A stretch of 64,000 bases of DNA from Bradyrhizobium liaoningense (lineage in GTDB: Bacteria; Pseudomonadota; Alphaproteobacteria; Rhizobiales; Xanthobacteraceae), in NCBI RefSeq assembly GCF_018130825.1, contig NZ_JAFCJS010000002.1, forward strand, positions 434,001 through 498,000. The letters are read 5' to 3'. A program made the translations under genes and the position numbers. Positions within the stretch are counted from its first letter, which is position 1. Each line of letters opens with the position of its first letter. This document shows positions 46,818-55,148 of the stretch, one piece after another. Under the pieces are notes generated by a model that saw only the letters and a list, made by a program, of their open reading frames with translations, did not search any database and was not told the origin of the DNA.

Positions 46818-48539
46818 CTAGACCTGTTGGAATTCTGCGAGTCTCGCTGCACCGGCGAGCGCCTCTTGTTCATGGAAGGCCGACCGTGCATCGATGTCAG
46901 ACAGCCAATATCGTCCGGCGGCGGCGAGACGCCGGCCTATGCGGTCGCCGTCGACCTGGGTCGCAAGTCGAACGGCGATCCAGGCGGTAGCCGCGAGCAG
47001 AGCGAGTTGCAGGAAAGCGACAGCACCTGTTTCCGCCTCGCGAGGGCTCTCGCGCCAACCAAGCATCCGGCGGCCGACGCGATGGAGACGCTCGATCACG
47101 CGCCGGGCAGGACCTGCGACCTCGCTGCTGGCGCTGCCGATCTCGTTCGTTGCCGTCTCGACGAAGGCAAACAGCGTTTCTCCTCCATCGCGCCACAGGC
47201 GCCGATGCAGCAGATCAAGCGCCTGTATCCCGGTCGACCCCTCCGCGATCGACATCATGCGCGCGTCACGCAGCCATTGCCCGCACGGCCATTCGCGTGT
47301 GTAACCGGCACCTCCGAGAACCTGGATGGCGGCGCTGGGGACCTCGAAAGCGGCTTCGGGGCAGCTTGCCTTGGCGATGGGGAGCAGCCATTGAGTGATC
47401 CGCGCATGTCGTTCATCCACAACGACATTTTGCCGTTCCACATCGATTCGCACGGCAAGCTCGTAGAGCATGCCGCGAAGGACCTCGACGCGTGCGGCCA
47501 TCGAGAGGAGCTGGCGTTGAATGTCGACATGGGTATTGATCGCGACCGGCGGCTGCGATGGGTTGCCGCCCTGCCTTCGCTCCGCCGCATAACCGAGGGC
47601 CGCCTGCTCCGCGCCAAAGGAAATGCCAACGCCTTCGGTTGCGACCATCAGGCGCATGCTCTGGATCATCACAAACATCTGGGGCAGGCCACGGTGCAGC
47701 CGGCCGAGCAAGTGCCCCTTGGCACCTTCGAAGCCCATGGCGCATGTAGGCGAACCATGGAGGCCTAGTTTCTCCTCGATGCGCCGCGGGCTGACTCCGT
47801 TGCCAACCCACTCACCGGATTGGCCCCTGACCTTGTTTGGCACCAGGAAGAGACTGAGACCGGCCGTACCGGCAGGAGCGCCGGGCGTTCTCGCAAGGAG
47901 AAGATGGCCAATCCGCTCGACCAGATCGTTGTCGCCGAAAGAAGTCCACATCTTCTCGCCGGTGACGCCCCAGCGTCCATCAGCATCGGGGACCGCCTGT
48001 GAACGGACCCGTCCCACGTCCGAACCGGCATCAGCTTCCGAGATGCAGATCGTCAGCGACCACTTCCCCGCTACGAGCTGGGGAATCCACTCCTGCTGGA
48101 GGGCAGGATCAGCAAACTCCAGCAGCAATTGCGTGCCCGCCCGCGTCGGGCCCGTCAGCATTCCGATCGCCATGCAGGCTCGATCGAAGAGCTCGCGACA
48201 GGCGGTATTGACGAATGAGGGAAGCCCCTGCCCCCCGAATTCCGTGGGTTGATCGACACTGTTCCATCCAGCGGAGGTGAGCTCCTGCCAGGCTTGCTTG
48301 TAACAATCGGGCGTGAGCACGCGGCCGGCTTGAAACCTGCAGCCCTGGAGATCTCCGGCTCGGTTGACAGGGACCAGCCGTCGTTCGGCAAACTCCGCAG
48401 CGGCGCCCAGTATCGCGCGAAGTGTCTCCTCGCCGATATCCAATCCGGGCAGCAAGCTGTCCCGGATCGCCGCATAGCCCGGCACCAGCTCGATGTGGCG
48501 CTGTATCAGGTCGGCGTGATAGCGGTAACCGCGATCCAT
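46818..48539 (-). CDS. Acyl-CoA dehydrogenase, long form
   Basis: The 573-residue flavoenzyme is of the large acyl-CoA dehydrogenase type, with a 50-residue N-terminal extension and an extra C-terminal helical domain compared with the usual 380 residues. Landmarks: LTICISEADAGSDVGRVRSQA (FAD/substrate loop), GEKMWTSFGDND, QVLGGAGYTREWPCGQWLRDARMMSI and the likely catalytic Glu in IAEGSTGIQALDLL. It introduces a double bond into an acyl-CoA and passes electrons to ETF. The stop codon abuts the hydratase start. Confidence 0.88.
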   Translation of the reverse strand: MDRGYRYHADLIQRHIELVPGYAAIRDSLLPGLDIGEETLRAILGAAAEFAERRLVPVNRAGDLQGCRFQAGRVLTPDCYKQAWQELTSAGWNSVDQPTEFGGQGLPSFVNTACRELFDRACMAIGMLTGPTRAGTQLLLEFADPALQQEWIPQLVAGKWSLTICISEADAGSDVGRVRSQAVPDADGRWGVTGEKMWTSFGDNDLVERIGHLLLARTPGAPAGTAGLSLFLVPNKVRGQSGEWVGNGVSPRRIEEKLGLHGSPTCAMGFEGAKGHLLGRLHRGLPQMFVMIQSMRLMVATEGVGISFGAEQAALGYAAERRQGGNPSQPPVAINTHVDIQRQLLSMAARVEVLRGMLYELAVRIDVERQNVVVDERHARITQWLLPIAKASCPEAAFEVPSAAIQVLGGAGYTREWPCGQWLRDARMMSIAEGSTGIQALDLLHRRLWRDGGETLFAFVETATNEIGSASSEVAGPARRVIERLHRVGRRMLGWRESPREAETGAVAFLQLALLAATAWIAVRLATQVDGDRIGRRLAAAGRYWLSDIDARSAFHEQEALAGAARLAEFQQV

Positions 48540-49532
48540 TCAGGTTTCCCGCGCCGGATCAGGGGGTTCGGCCAGGTAGGGATGCAAGGCGCGGTATTTG
48601 AGAAGCTCGATGAGTTCCGCGTCGCGCCACTGCCCCCACTTCTCGTTCGATATTCCGTGCCGCAACTGGCGAACGCCGTCGTACAGCTTGGCACACACCT
48701 CAGGCGTCAGCCGCGGCACGCCGAGCGCATCCCACCATTTCTCGACGTCATCGTGGAAACGGGCGATCACCTGCTCGACACCGCCGGACCCGCCCGCCAG
48801 ATTGAAGGTCATGAGCGGCCCGAGCAGGGCCCAGCGCAACCCCAGCCCCCATCTCACGGCAACATCGATATCATCCGCTGAGGCAACACCTTCGCTGAGA
48901 CAGTGGATCGCCTCGCGCAGGATTGCGAACTGCAATCGATTTGTCAGGTGCCCGACCATCTCCTTCTGCAGTCGGATCGGCCGCTTTCCAAGGCGCGCAT
49001 AGAACGACATTGCCAGATCGACCGCTTCCGGGCTCGTTCGCCGTCCACCGACAACCTCGACAAGGGGAATGACGTAGGCAGGATGAAACGGATGTCCCAA
49101 CACAACGCGTTTGGGGTGCCGACAGAATTCCTGCAACTGGCTCGGCGGAACGCCCCCGCTGCTCGAAAGGATAAGCCGATCGGGCGGCAACACGGCGTCG
49201 ATCCGTGACATCACCGCGCGCTTCGTCTCCAGCGCCTCTGCAACATTCTCCTGAATCAGATCACTCGCATCCGCGAGCGCTTCCAGCGAGCTTACGAACC
49301 GCACCTTTTCCATCGGCGGGCTGTCGGGCACGCCGCTGCGCAATGATGACAGCACCGGCCATGCGGCACGGACTGTGGCATCGAGGCGATCCACCGCCGC
49401 AGGATCCTGATCGTACGCAACGACCTCGTAGCCGGAGGCAAGCAGGAGCGCGGCCCAGGCGGCCCCCACCGCCCCCACGCCGGCGAGACCGACGCCCCGA
49501 ACAGCTTCCAGAGGAAGGAACTCGCGCGCCAC
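48540..49532 (-). CDS. 3-hydroxyacid dehydrogenase, carnitine 3-dehydrogenase-like
   Basis: The GTG at 49532 gives 330 residues. The NAD domain begins GLAGVGAVGAAWAALLLASGYEV, with Asp after strand 2 (AYDQDP), so NAD is likely. The segment SSSGGVPPSQLQEFCRHPKRVVLGHPFHP, followed by YVIPLVEVVGG, is close to carnitine 3-dehydrogenase and related free 3-hydroxyacid enzymes rather than FadB. With the BKACE gene just upstream, it may make a 3-keto acid for that enzyme. Carnitine itself is possible but not required. Confidence 0.82.
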   Translation of the reverse strand: MAREFLPLEAVRGVGLAGVGAVGAAWAALLLASGYEVVAYDQDPAAVDRLDATVRAAWPVLSSLRSGVPDSPPMEKVRFVSSLEALADASDLIQENVAEALETKRAVMSRIDAVLPPDRLILSSSGGVPPSQLQEFCRHPKRVVLGHPFHPAYVIPLVEVVGGRRTSPEAVDLAMSFYARLGKRPIRLQKEMVGHLTNRLQFAILREAIHCLSEGVASADDIDVAVRWGLGLRWALLGPLMTFNLAGGSGGVEQVIARFHDDVEKWWDALGVPRLTPEVCAKLYDGVRQLRHGISNEKWGQWRDAELIELLKYRALHPYLAEPPDPARET

Positions 49533-49541
49533 GACGATGCC

Positions 49542-50423
49542 TCAGGCCAGGCCCATCATTTGCCGCGCCTCATCCGGGGTGGCAGGTTCGAAGCCGAGCT
49601 CCCGGATGATCCGAACCTGTCGCTCCACGAACATCTCATTGGTCGCGTGAACGCCCTTGCCGTAATACAAATTGTCCTCGAGGCCGACCCGAACGTGTCC
49701 GCCGAGCAGGATGGCGTGAGTGGTGGCGGGCAACTGTGCCGTGCCGATCGCGGAGACGTTGAAGATCGAGTCCTTTGGCAGGAGCTTCACCATCATCTGC
49801 AGGACGTCCGGCGTATAGGGCATAGCGCCCTGGAACCCACGATCGGCATTCAGCACGATGTTGACGAAGTACGGCGGCTTGTCATAGCCAGCCGCGATCA
49901 GTCGCGTAACGTCTTGCAGGATGTGGGCGGGATTGAACACTTCCCACTCCGGCTTGATGCCCCGCTCCTTGAAACGCTCGGCAAGCTTATCGCACTGGCT
50001 GGGCGTCGTGCTGACCAACATTTCGCGCTTGCCATGAATTGCCGCGACCGTGAAGCAGTCGAAGGTCGCCATCTCGGCACCGGCATCAAGCCCCTTGAGG
50101 CGCTCCTCAAAATTCACGTCAAAGAGACCGTCCAGCCGCTCAATCAGCATGTCGCCGTCGACACCGCCGCCAGTCGAATTATTGATGACGATGTTGCACT
50201 TCGCCCGGACGAGCTCATTGACGCGACGATAGATCCCGGCGTTGCAGGTCGCCTGATCGTCCGGTCGCCGGACATGCAGGGCCGCGACTGAGGCTCCGGC
50301 ATTGTAACAACGATATACCGAATCGGCGATTTCCTCGGGCTGGGTCGGCAGGTTCGGATTCTGCGACTTCTTTGCCATGCCGCCTGTCGGAGCAATGGTC
50401 ACGATGATCTTGTTGTTCGACAT
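49542..50423 (-). CDS. Beta-keto acid cleavage enzyme (BKACE, DUF849)
   Basis: The 293-residue protein has the BKACE TIM barrel: NKIIVTIAPTGG, INNSTGGG, NPAHILQDVTRLI and GGHVRVGLEDNLYYGKG, whose Glu is a zinc ligand. BKACE enzymes react a 3-keto acid with acetyl-CoA to give acetoacetate and a new acyl-CoA. The usual zinc pair His-x-His in the HLHVRDP region reads ALHVRRP here, so the first His is Ala and the following Asp is Arg. Activity or specificity may differ from studied members. It is the first gene of the leftward operon. Confidence 0.85.
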   Translation of the reverse strand: MSNNKIIVTIAPTGGMAKKSQNPNLPTQPEEIADSVYRCYNAGASVAALHVRRPDDQATCNAGIYRRVNELVRAKCNIVINNSTGGGVDGDMLIERLDGLFDVNFEERLKGLDAGAEMATFDCFTVAAIHGKREMLVSTTPSQCDKLAERFKERGIKPEWEVFNPAHILQDVTRLIAAGYDKPPYFVNIVLNADRGFQGAMPYTPDVLQMMVKLLPKDSIFNVSAIGTAQLPATTHAILLGGHVRVGLEDNLYYGKGVHATNEMFVERQVRIIRELGFEPATPDEARQMMGLA

Positions 50424-50536
50424 GTCTTCCTCCCGAACGGACGGGGTCTTGCTACCCCTGTCACCCAGAACCTTTGACGCCAGGCCTGCTCACTCAAGCG
50501 GCGCCACCCTGCGCGCGCGACATAAGATTAGATCGC

Positions 50537-50587
50537 CTAGATAGTCATTAGTCTAGATATTCATTAGCCTAGCTAACTAAATACTAG
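50537..50587. repeat. Short direct repeats, putative MarR operator
   Basis: CTAGATAGTCATTAG at 50537-50551 and CTAGATATTCATTAG at 50553-50567 repeat at a 16-base period, followed by a related CTAGCTAACTAAATACTAG at 50569-50587. The array lies between the divergent BKACE and MarR genes and is much A+T-richer than its surroundings. Confidence 0.55.
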
Positions 50588-50673
50588 ACGGATGGCGGCT
50601 CGTCAAGCTAGACTCGCAGAGACAAGCGAAATTGCGTTTTTCTCGAAGCCAGAGAGAGTTAGCAGACATCACG

Positions 50674-51177
50674 ATGCAGAAAGCCGCCGCCAAGTATCAA
50701 AATCGACGAGACCGCGAAGGACGCACTCGTGTCCGTTCTCTTCCCGAGCAGAACCTGCTGGAGGACTCGCTTGCTTACTTCATCAGGCGGGCGCAGGTTC
50801 GTTGCGATACCGAACTGATGCGCTATCTGGAACCCGGGATTTCGCCCGCCCGTCTTGCCGCGCTGGCGACCATCGGTGCGAACCCTGGAATCAGCCAAAG
50901 CGCATTGGGAACGCTGTTGAACATAGCCAGCCCCAGCGTCGTGAAAGTCGTCGACGATCTGGAAAAGCGCGAATTGCTGGAGCGCGGTCCGAGCAAAGAT
51001 CGTCGGGTCTATGCCGTAAGGCTGACGGAAAAGGGCGTGGCCGAGCTGCGCCGTTACAACGAAGCCGTCGAACGATTTGAAGAGAAGATCGCATCAGACT
51101 TGACCAAGGCGGAACGTCTGCAATTGATCTCGTTGCTGAAGCGCGTGGCCATCACGAGCGGCTCTGGGGACAGTTAA
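50674..51177 (+). CDS. MarR-family transcription regulator
   Basis: The ATG at 50674 gives 167 residues; a TTG at 50632 is an alternative. The winged helix of MarR is clear: ARLAALATIGANPGISQSALGTLLNIASPSVVKVVDDLEKRELLERG, then the wing SKDRRVYAVRLTEKG. MarR proteins of aromatic operons often respond to aryl-CoA or phenolic ligands. It is divergent from the nine-gene BKACE/Liv operon, with the CTAG repeats between them, so it probably represses that operon. It is convergent with the monooxygenase operon to the right. Confidence 0.87.
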   Translation: MQKAAAKYQNRRDREGRTRVRSLPEQNLLEDSLAYFIRRAQVRCDTELMRYLEPGISPARLAALATIGANPGISQSALGTLLNIASPSVVKVVDDLEKRELLERGPSKDRRVYAVRLTEKGVAELRRYNEAVERFEEKIASDLTKAERLQLISLLKRVAITSGSGDS

Positions 51178-51321
51178 GGAATCGTGGCCCCCCACAGGCT
51201 CCGTTTTCCGGCGACGGCATCATGACGCCTGAGCGCACCACAGGGAGCGAGGCGCTTTTTCGCGCAGAACAGATCGAACCTTCCGAAAGCGCGACATGTC
51301 GAGGCACCCGGGCAAATGCAC

Positions 51322-52485
51322 CTATGCCGAAGCCCTTTGGCTATCCTTCCACTCGGCATACTGCTTGATGAAGTTCGGGCAGGCTGAAGCGAGCCGGGCT
51401 GGATCAACCCGTCCAGACCGGCTCATATACTCGTTTGCAAACTCCCACGGCGGAAGCTTCATATTCTGCTCGAAATGCTCGTACCAGTCCGCACTTCGGG
51501 CTGCGGCAGCAAGCAACTTCTGAACGATCGGCTTACGCCGTTCCTCGTACAGCCGCAGCGCTTCCGGAATGTCGCCGTTGGTCGAGGCGATAGCCTCCGC
51601 GAGAGCCTGAACATCTTCCAGGGCCAAGCGGGTGCCAGACCCTATCGAATAATGCGCTGTTCTTAGAGCATCTCCTACGAGGACCATGTTGTTATACGAC
51701 CATCGCTCGTTGGTGATCTTCGGAAACTGCCTCCAGATCGAGCGATTCGAGATCAGTTGGGCACCTTCGAGGACATCTCGAAAGAGACTTTCACAGAACG
51801 AGCGGGACTGATCCTCGGACAACTTCGACATGCCTTGACGCTCGAAGTTCTCGGTGGTCGTCTCCACGAGGAACGTGCTGTGTGTCGGCGAATATCGATA
51901 GTGGTGGGCATTGAAGGGCCCCGCCTCAGTCATCTTGAAGGTCTGAGTTAGCGCGTCGAAGGGCCGTGAAGCGCCGAACCAAGCGAACCAATTCGAGAGC
52001 ATTTCCACCTTGGTTCCGAACTCTCCCGCATATTTACCACGCACGATGGAGTTTACGCCGTCGGCAGCCACAACGAGATCGGCATCGGCGAACTCAGATA
52101 GGTCAGCAACAGCCCTTCCAAAAGCAGGAACGACACCAGCCGCCCTCACCTTCTCATTCAAGATACGCAACAGATCGATTCGGCCGATGGCAGTGAAGCC
52201 TACGCCATCGATCCGGATACGCTCTCCGCCGAGCCTGATTTCGATATCTTGCCACGACTCTAGGCCGGTCGAGATCGCCTTGACCAATTCCGGATCGTCG
52301 TCGGCCAGGAATTGAAGTCCCTGCGCAGACAAGACCACTCCGAACCCGAATGTGACATCGGGCGGGTTCTGCTCCACCACGACGATATCGGCGTCTGGGA
52401 ACAGACACTTAAGTCTGTAGGCCGCATAAAGGCCAGCCGGACCCGCCCCGAGAATTCGGACCTTAGGTGAACGAGATTTCAGCAT
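51322..52485 (-). CDS. FAD monooxygenase, aryl-CoA hydroxylase-like
   Basis: The ATG at 52485 follows the thioesterase stop codon by seven bases and gives 387 residues. The FAD site is RILGAGPAGLYAAYRL, then VVVEQNPPDVTFGFGVVLS, close to the DDTFGWGVVFSD segment of salicylyl-CoA 5-hydroxylase and anthraniloyl-CoA monooxygenase. VVAADGVNSIVRGKY and NMVLVGDALRTAHYSIGSGTRLALEDV complete the flavin fold. Next to an aryl-CoA ligase, a thioesterase and gentisate dioxygenase, it probably hydroxylates salicylyl-CoA at C5, or 4-hydroxybenzoyl-CoA with side-chain migration, to gentisyl-CoA. The substrate is inferred. Confidence 0.83.
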   Translation of the reverse strand: MLKSRSPKVRILGAGPAGLYAAYRLKCLFPDADIVVVEQNPPDVTFGFGVVLSAQGLQFLADDDPELVKAISTGLESWQDIEIRLGGERIRIDGVGFTAIGRIDLLRILNEKVRAAGVVPAFGRAVADLSEFADADLVVAADGVNSIVRGKYAGEFGTKVEMLSNWFAWFGASRPFDALTQTFKMTEAGPFNAHHYRYSPTHSTFLVETTTENFERQGMSKLSEDQSRSFCESLFRDVLEGAQLISNRSIWRQFPKITNERWSYNNMVLVGDALRTAHYSIGSGTRLALEDVQALAEAIASTNGDIPEALRLYEERRKPIVQKLLAAAARSADWYEHFEQNMKLPPWEFANEYMSRSGRVDPARLASACPNFIKQYAEWKDSQRASA

Positions 52486-52492
52486 CGAATAT

Positions 52493-52924
52493 CTACTCTG
52501 CGCTTGCTGGGTCTTTTCGAGCACTTAGGATATCGAGCACCTTGGCCGGCAGAGGGCTCTTACTTAGCCCGTGGTCGCGGTGCACCGCCCAGACGCGCGT
52601 ATCGACTATCTCGGCATAGGATCGACTGTCACCGGAAAACACGTGGCAAACCGTGAAAGACGACTTGCCGATTCGCCGAACGGAAATTTGGTGAACCACG
52701 ATGGAGTGCAAATGCGGGGCGTCCATGAACCGCATATTGAACTCCACGCACGGAATGCCTTCCGTGCTGCCATCGGGCAGTTTCCGGTTCGGGATGTAGC
52801 CTCCGGCTTGGAGTAGCTCATTTAATCCGTCAACCGCCCACTTTGCGTAGTTGGGAAAGAAGACAATCCCACCTGGATCGCACTCGCTCCAGTTCAAGCG
52901 CCGCGAATACGAGTATGCGCTCAA
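52493..52924 (-). CDS. 4-hydroxybenzoyl-CoA-type thioesterase (hot-dog fold)
   Basis: The 143-residue protein has the 4HBT signature LNWSECDPGGIVFFPNYAKW, with the catalytic Asp after Cys, and the typical beta strand SSFTVCHVFSG. In this operon it would release gentisate from gentisyl-CoA, the step after the monooxygenase. Its ATG overlaps the stop codon of the FAH-family gene by four bases, and the monooxygenase gene follows closely. Confidence 0.87.
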   Translation of the reverse strand: MSAYSYSRRLNWSECDPGGIVFFPNYAKWAVDGLNELLQAGGYIPNRKLPDGSTEGIPCVEFNMRFMDAPHLHSIVVHQISVRRIGKSSFTVCHVFSGDSRSYAEIVDTRVWAVHRDHGLSKSPLPAKVLDILSARKDPASAE

Positions 52925-53775
52925 TCGAGAGTCTCCCCTACCCGCATTTCAAGCCTGCCGATACGGTCGATCTCAGCGACTAACCTGTCACCGGGGGAAA
53001 TCGGGGAAACGCCTTCTGGCGTCCCGGTCATGATGACGTCACCGGGATGGAGAGTGTAGAACGACGAGGCGTACTCAATGAGACGGGCGACGTCGAAGAT
53101 CATCATCCGCGTGTTTGACTTTTGCTTCGTTTGCCCGTTCACGCTGAGCGACAGATCCAGAGCATTAGGATCCGGCACTTCGTCGGCCGTAACCAGCCAC
53201 GGCCCCAGAACGCTGTAGGTGTCGGCTGACTTGCGGAAGCTGGGAAACTCCTTGCCGCGGACCGTCACGTCCAACGCGATCGTATAGCCCAGGACGTACT
53301 GCAAGGCCTCATGTCGGGAGATGCGGTTGGCAGATTTGCCGACAACTACGGCCAGCTCGACCTCGTGATCTGTTCGCCGATCACGGAACCTCGGATAGAT
53401 AGTCTGAGACGGACCAATAAGAGAACTCCCCGCCTTCAGAAACAAGCCAAACTCATCGAGCGAAGTGTAGTGGGTCTTTCCCTGATTGATCTCGCGGTCG
53501 GCGTTCGCTTCCTCGATGTGGGCTTTGTAGTTGATCGGAGCTCCGATGATCTTGCCCGGATTCGCGACAGGACTTTCCAACCTTACTTCAGAAAGCAAAT
53601 ACTTTGGACGGCTCGAGTCTGCCCCTCGCTCCGTAAGCGAGGCCAGCTGAGGCACGATCCAGTCGCCGTGTGGCAGAGGCCATTTCGGAGACATGTCGAG
53701 CGCGTCCGTGACATCGATAATCGACTCTCCATCGATTACGCCAACGCGATCCGTGTTGAATCGACAGATTTTCAT
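52921..53775 (-). CDS. Fumarylacetoacetate hydrolase family protein
   Basis: The 284-residue enzyme has the FAH core: GKIIGAPINYKAH, the metal ligands in DHEVELAVVVGKSANRI, GYTIALDVTVRG, KSADTYSVLGPWLVTADEV and HPGDVIMTGTPEGVSPISPGD. Members hydrolyse acylpyruvates. Since the cluster makes maleylpyruvate from gentisate, this should be the fumarylpyruvate (or maleylpyruvate) hydrolase giving pyruvate and fumarate or maleate. It is the first gene of the leftward operon and is divergent from the binding-protein/ligase/gentisate dioxygenase operon. Confidence 0.87.
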   Translation of the reverse strand: MKICRFNTDRVGVIDGESIIDVTDALDMSPKWPLPHGDWIVPQLASLTERGADSSRPKYLLSEVRLESPVANPGKIIGAPINYKAHIEEANADREINQGKTHYTSLDEFGLFLKAGSSLIGPSQTIYPRFRDRRTDHEVELAVVVGKSANRISRHEALQYVLGYTIALDVTVRGKEFPSFRKSADTYSVLGPWLVTADEVPDPNALDLSLSVNGQTKQKSNTRMMIFDVARLIEYASSFYTLHPGDVIMTGTPEGVSPISPGDRLVAEIDRIGRLEMRVGETLD

Positions 53776-53824
53776 AACTCTCAGACCCTCCCGAAATCGC
53801 TCTTCTTTGTAGTAAACATATTAC

Positions 53825-53849
53825 TGCATTTGCAATTGATGCATTTGCA
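53825..53849. promoter_or_regulatory. TGCATTTGCA direct repeat in the divergent gentisate promoter
   Basis: Two exact copies of TGCATTTGCA lie at 53825-53834 and 53840-53849, a 15-base period, in the 150-base gap between the two divergent operons. One regulator binding here could control both; the MarR gene at 57953 is the nearest candidate. Confidence 0.45.
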
Positions 53850-53927
53850 GCTTATTATCATTCGCACTGAAACGTCAAGCGTCTAGAGCCCATCTTGAGA
53901 ATGAGGCGCAGCGAATGGAGGAAATTG

Positions 53928-55148
53928 ATGTTTAGACAGGCAATTCTCGCGGCGTTCGGAGCAGCAATCGGACTGTGCGGAACAGCGAGCGCCGAGATCT
54001 CAGATGGAGTCGTGCGCGTGGGCGTGCTCAACGACACGTCCGGAATCTTTCAAGACACAAATGGTCCGGGATCGATCGAAGCCGCGCGAATGGCGGCTGA
54101 GGACTTTGCTGGTGGCGGCAGGGCGATCAAGGTCGAAATCGTTCAGGCCGATCATCAGAACAAGGCCGACGTCGCGAGCGCGATCGCTCGCCGTTGGCTG
54201 GACATTGAGAGGGTTGATGCAATCGTCGACGTCCCGAACTCAGCGGTCGGGCTCGCGTTGAACGCACTGCTCCGGGGCACCCCGATGACCTTGCTCGCAT
54301 CCAGCACCGCAAGCTCCGACCTAACAGGTCAGTACTGTTCACCGAACACCGTTCAGTGGGTCAACGACACGTGGGCCACGGCACATGCGACCGCATCAGC
54401 AATGATGAAGCGGGGCAGCAAGAGCTGGTACTTTCTGACAGCGAACTTCGCCTTGGGGCAGGCAATTGAGTCCGAAGCAACTTCATTCATTGTTTCGCAA
54501 GGTGGATCGGTAAAGGGTTCTGTTCGTCACCCGTTTTCGACAACGGATTTCTCTTCGTTTCTTCTCAGCGCACAGGCGTCAAAGGCGGACGTCATCGGTC
54601 TTGCCAATTCCGGGACCGACACGATCAACGCCCTTAAACAGGCCGATGAGTTCGGACTGCGCGAGGGCGGGCAGTCCTTGGTCGCATTTCTCATCTTCAT
54701 AAACGACGTTCATTCCGTCGGTCTCAAGACGGCCAAGGGACTGCTGCTCACAGAGTCCTACTATTGGGACATGAACGAAGAAACCCGTGGCTTCGCAAAG
54801 CGTTTCGCCGCACGGATGGGCGGAAAGGTGCCCAGCGCCAACCAGGCCGGCGTCTATTCCTCCACCCTAGCCTATCTGAGGGCCGTGGCCGCCGCCGGTT
54901 CGGACAATGCGCTGGTAGCGGTCCCCGAGATGAAAAAGGCGCCGATCAAGGATCCGTTGTTCGGCGACCTCGCAGTACGGGCCGATGGTCGCGCTGTGCA
55001 CCCAATCTACCTGTTTCAGGTCAAGGGCCCGGAAGAAAGCAAATATCCCTATGACTACTACAAGCTGGTCGACACGATTCCGGCCGAGCAGGCATTCAGG
55101 CCGCTTGCGGAGGGCAATTGCCCGCTTGTCAAAGGGGAAGCAAAGTGA
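53928..55148 (+). CDS. Liv-type substrate-binding protein without a transporter
   Basis: The ATG at 53928 follows GGAGG by six bases. The 406-residue product has a signal peptide (MFRQAILAAFGAAIGLCGTASA) and a type I periplasmic fold (VVRVGVLNDTSGIFQDTNGPGS, LDIERVDAIVDVPNSAVGLALNAL). No permease or ATPase is linked, so it must share one of the Liv systems in this window or elsewhere. Its stop codon overlaps the GTG start of the ligase gene, so it is probably devoted to the aromatic acid that the ligase activates. Confidence 0.85.
   Translation: MFRQAILAAFGAAIGLCGTASAEISDGVVRVGVLNDTSGIFQDTNGPGSIEAARMAAEDFAGGGRAIKVEIVQADHQNKADVASAIARRWLDIERVDAIVDVPNSAVGLALNALLRGTPMTLLASSTASSDLTGQYCSPNTVQWVNDTWATAHATASAMMKRGSKSWYFLTANFALGQAIESEATSFIVSQGGSVKGSVRHPFSTTDFSSFLLSAQASKADVIGLANSGTDTINALKQADEFGLREGGQSLVAFLIFINDVHSVGLKTAKGLLLTESYYWDMNEETRGFAKRFAARMGGKVPSANQAGVYSSTLAYLRAVAAAGSDNALVAVPEMKKAPIKDPLFGDLAVRADGRAVHPIYLFQVKGPEESKYPYDYYKLVDTIPAEQAFRPLAEGNCPLVKGEAK

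Noticed and set aside
46080..47768. A 562-residue plus-strand protein
   Set aside because: It is antisense to the enoyl-CoA hydratase and acyl-CoA dehydrogenase genes and has no recognisable domain.
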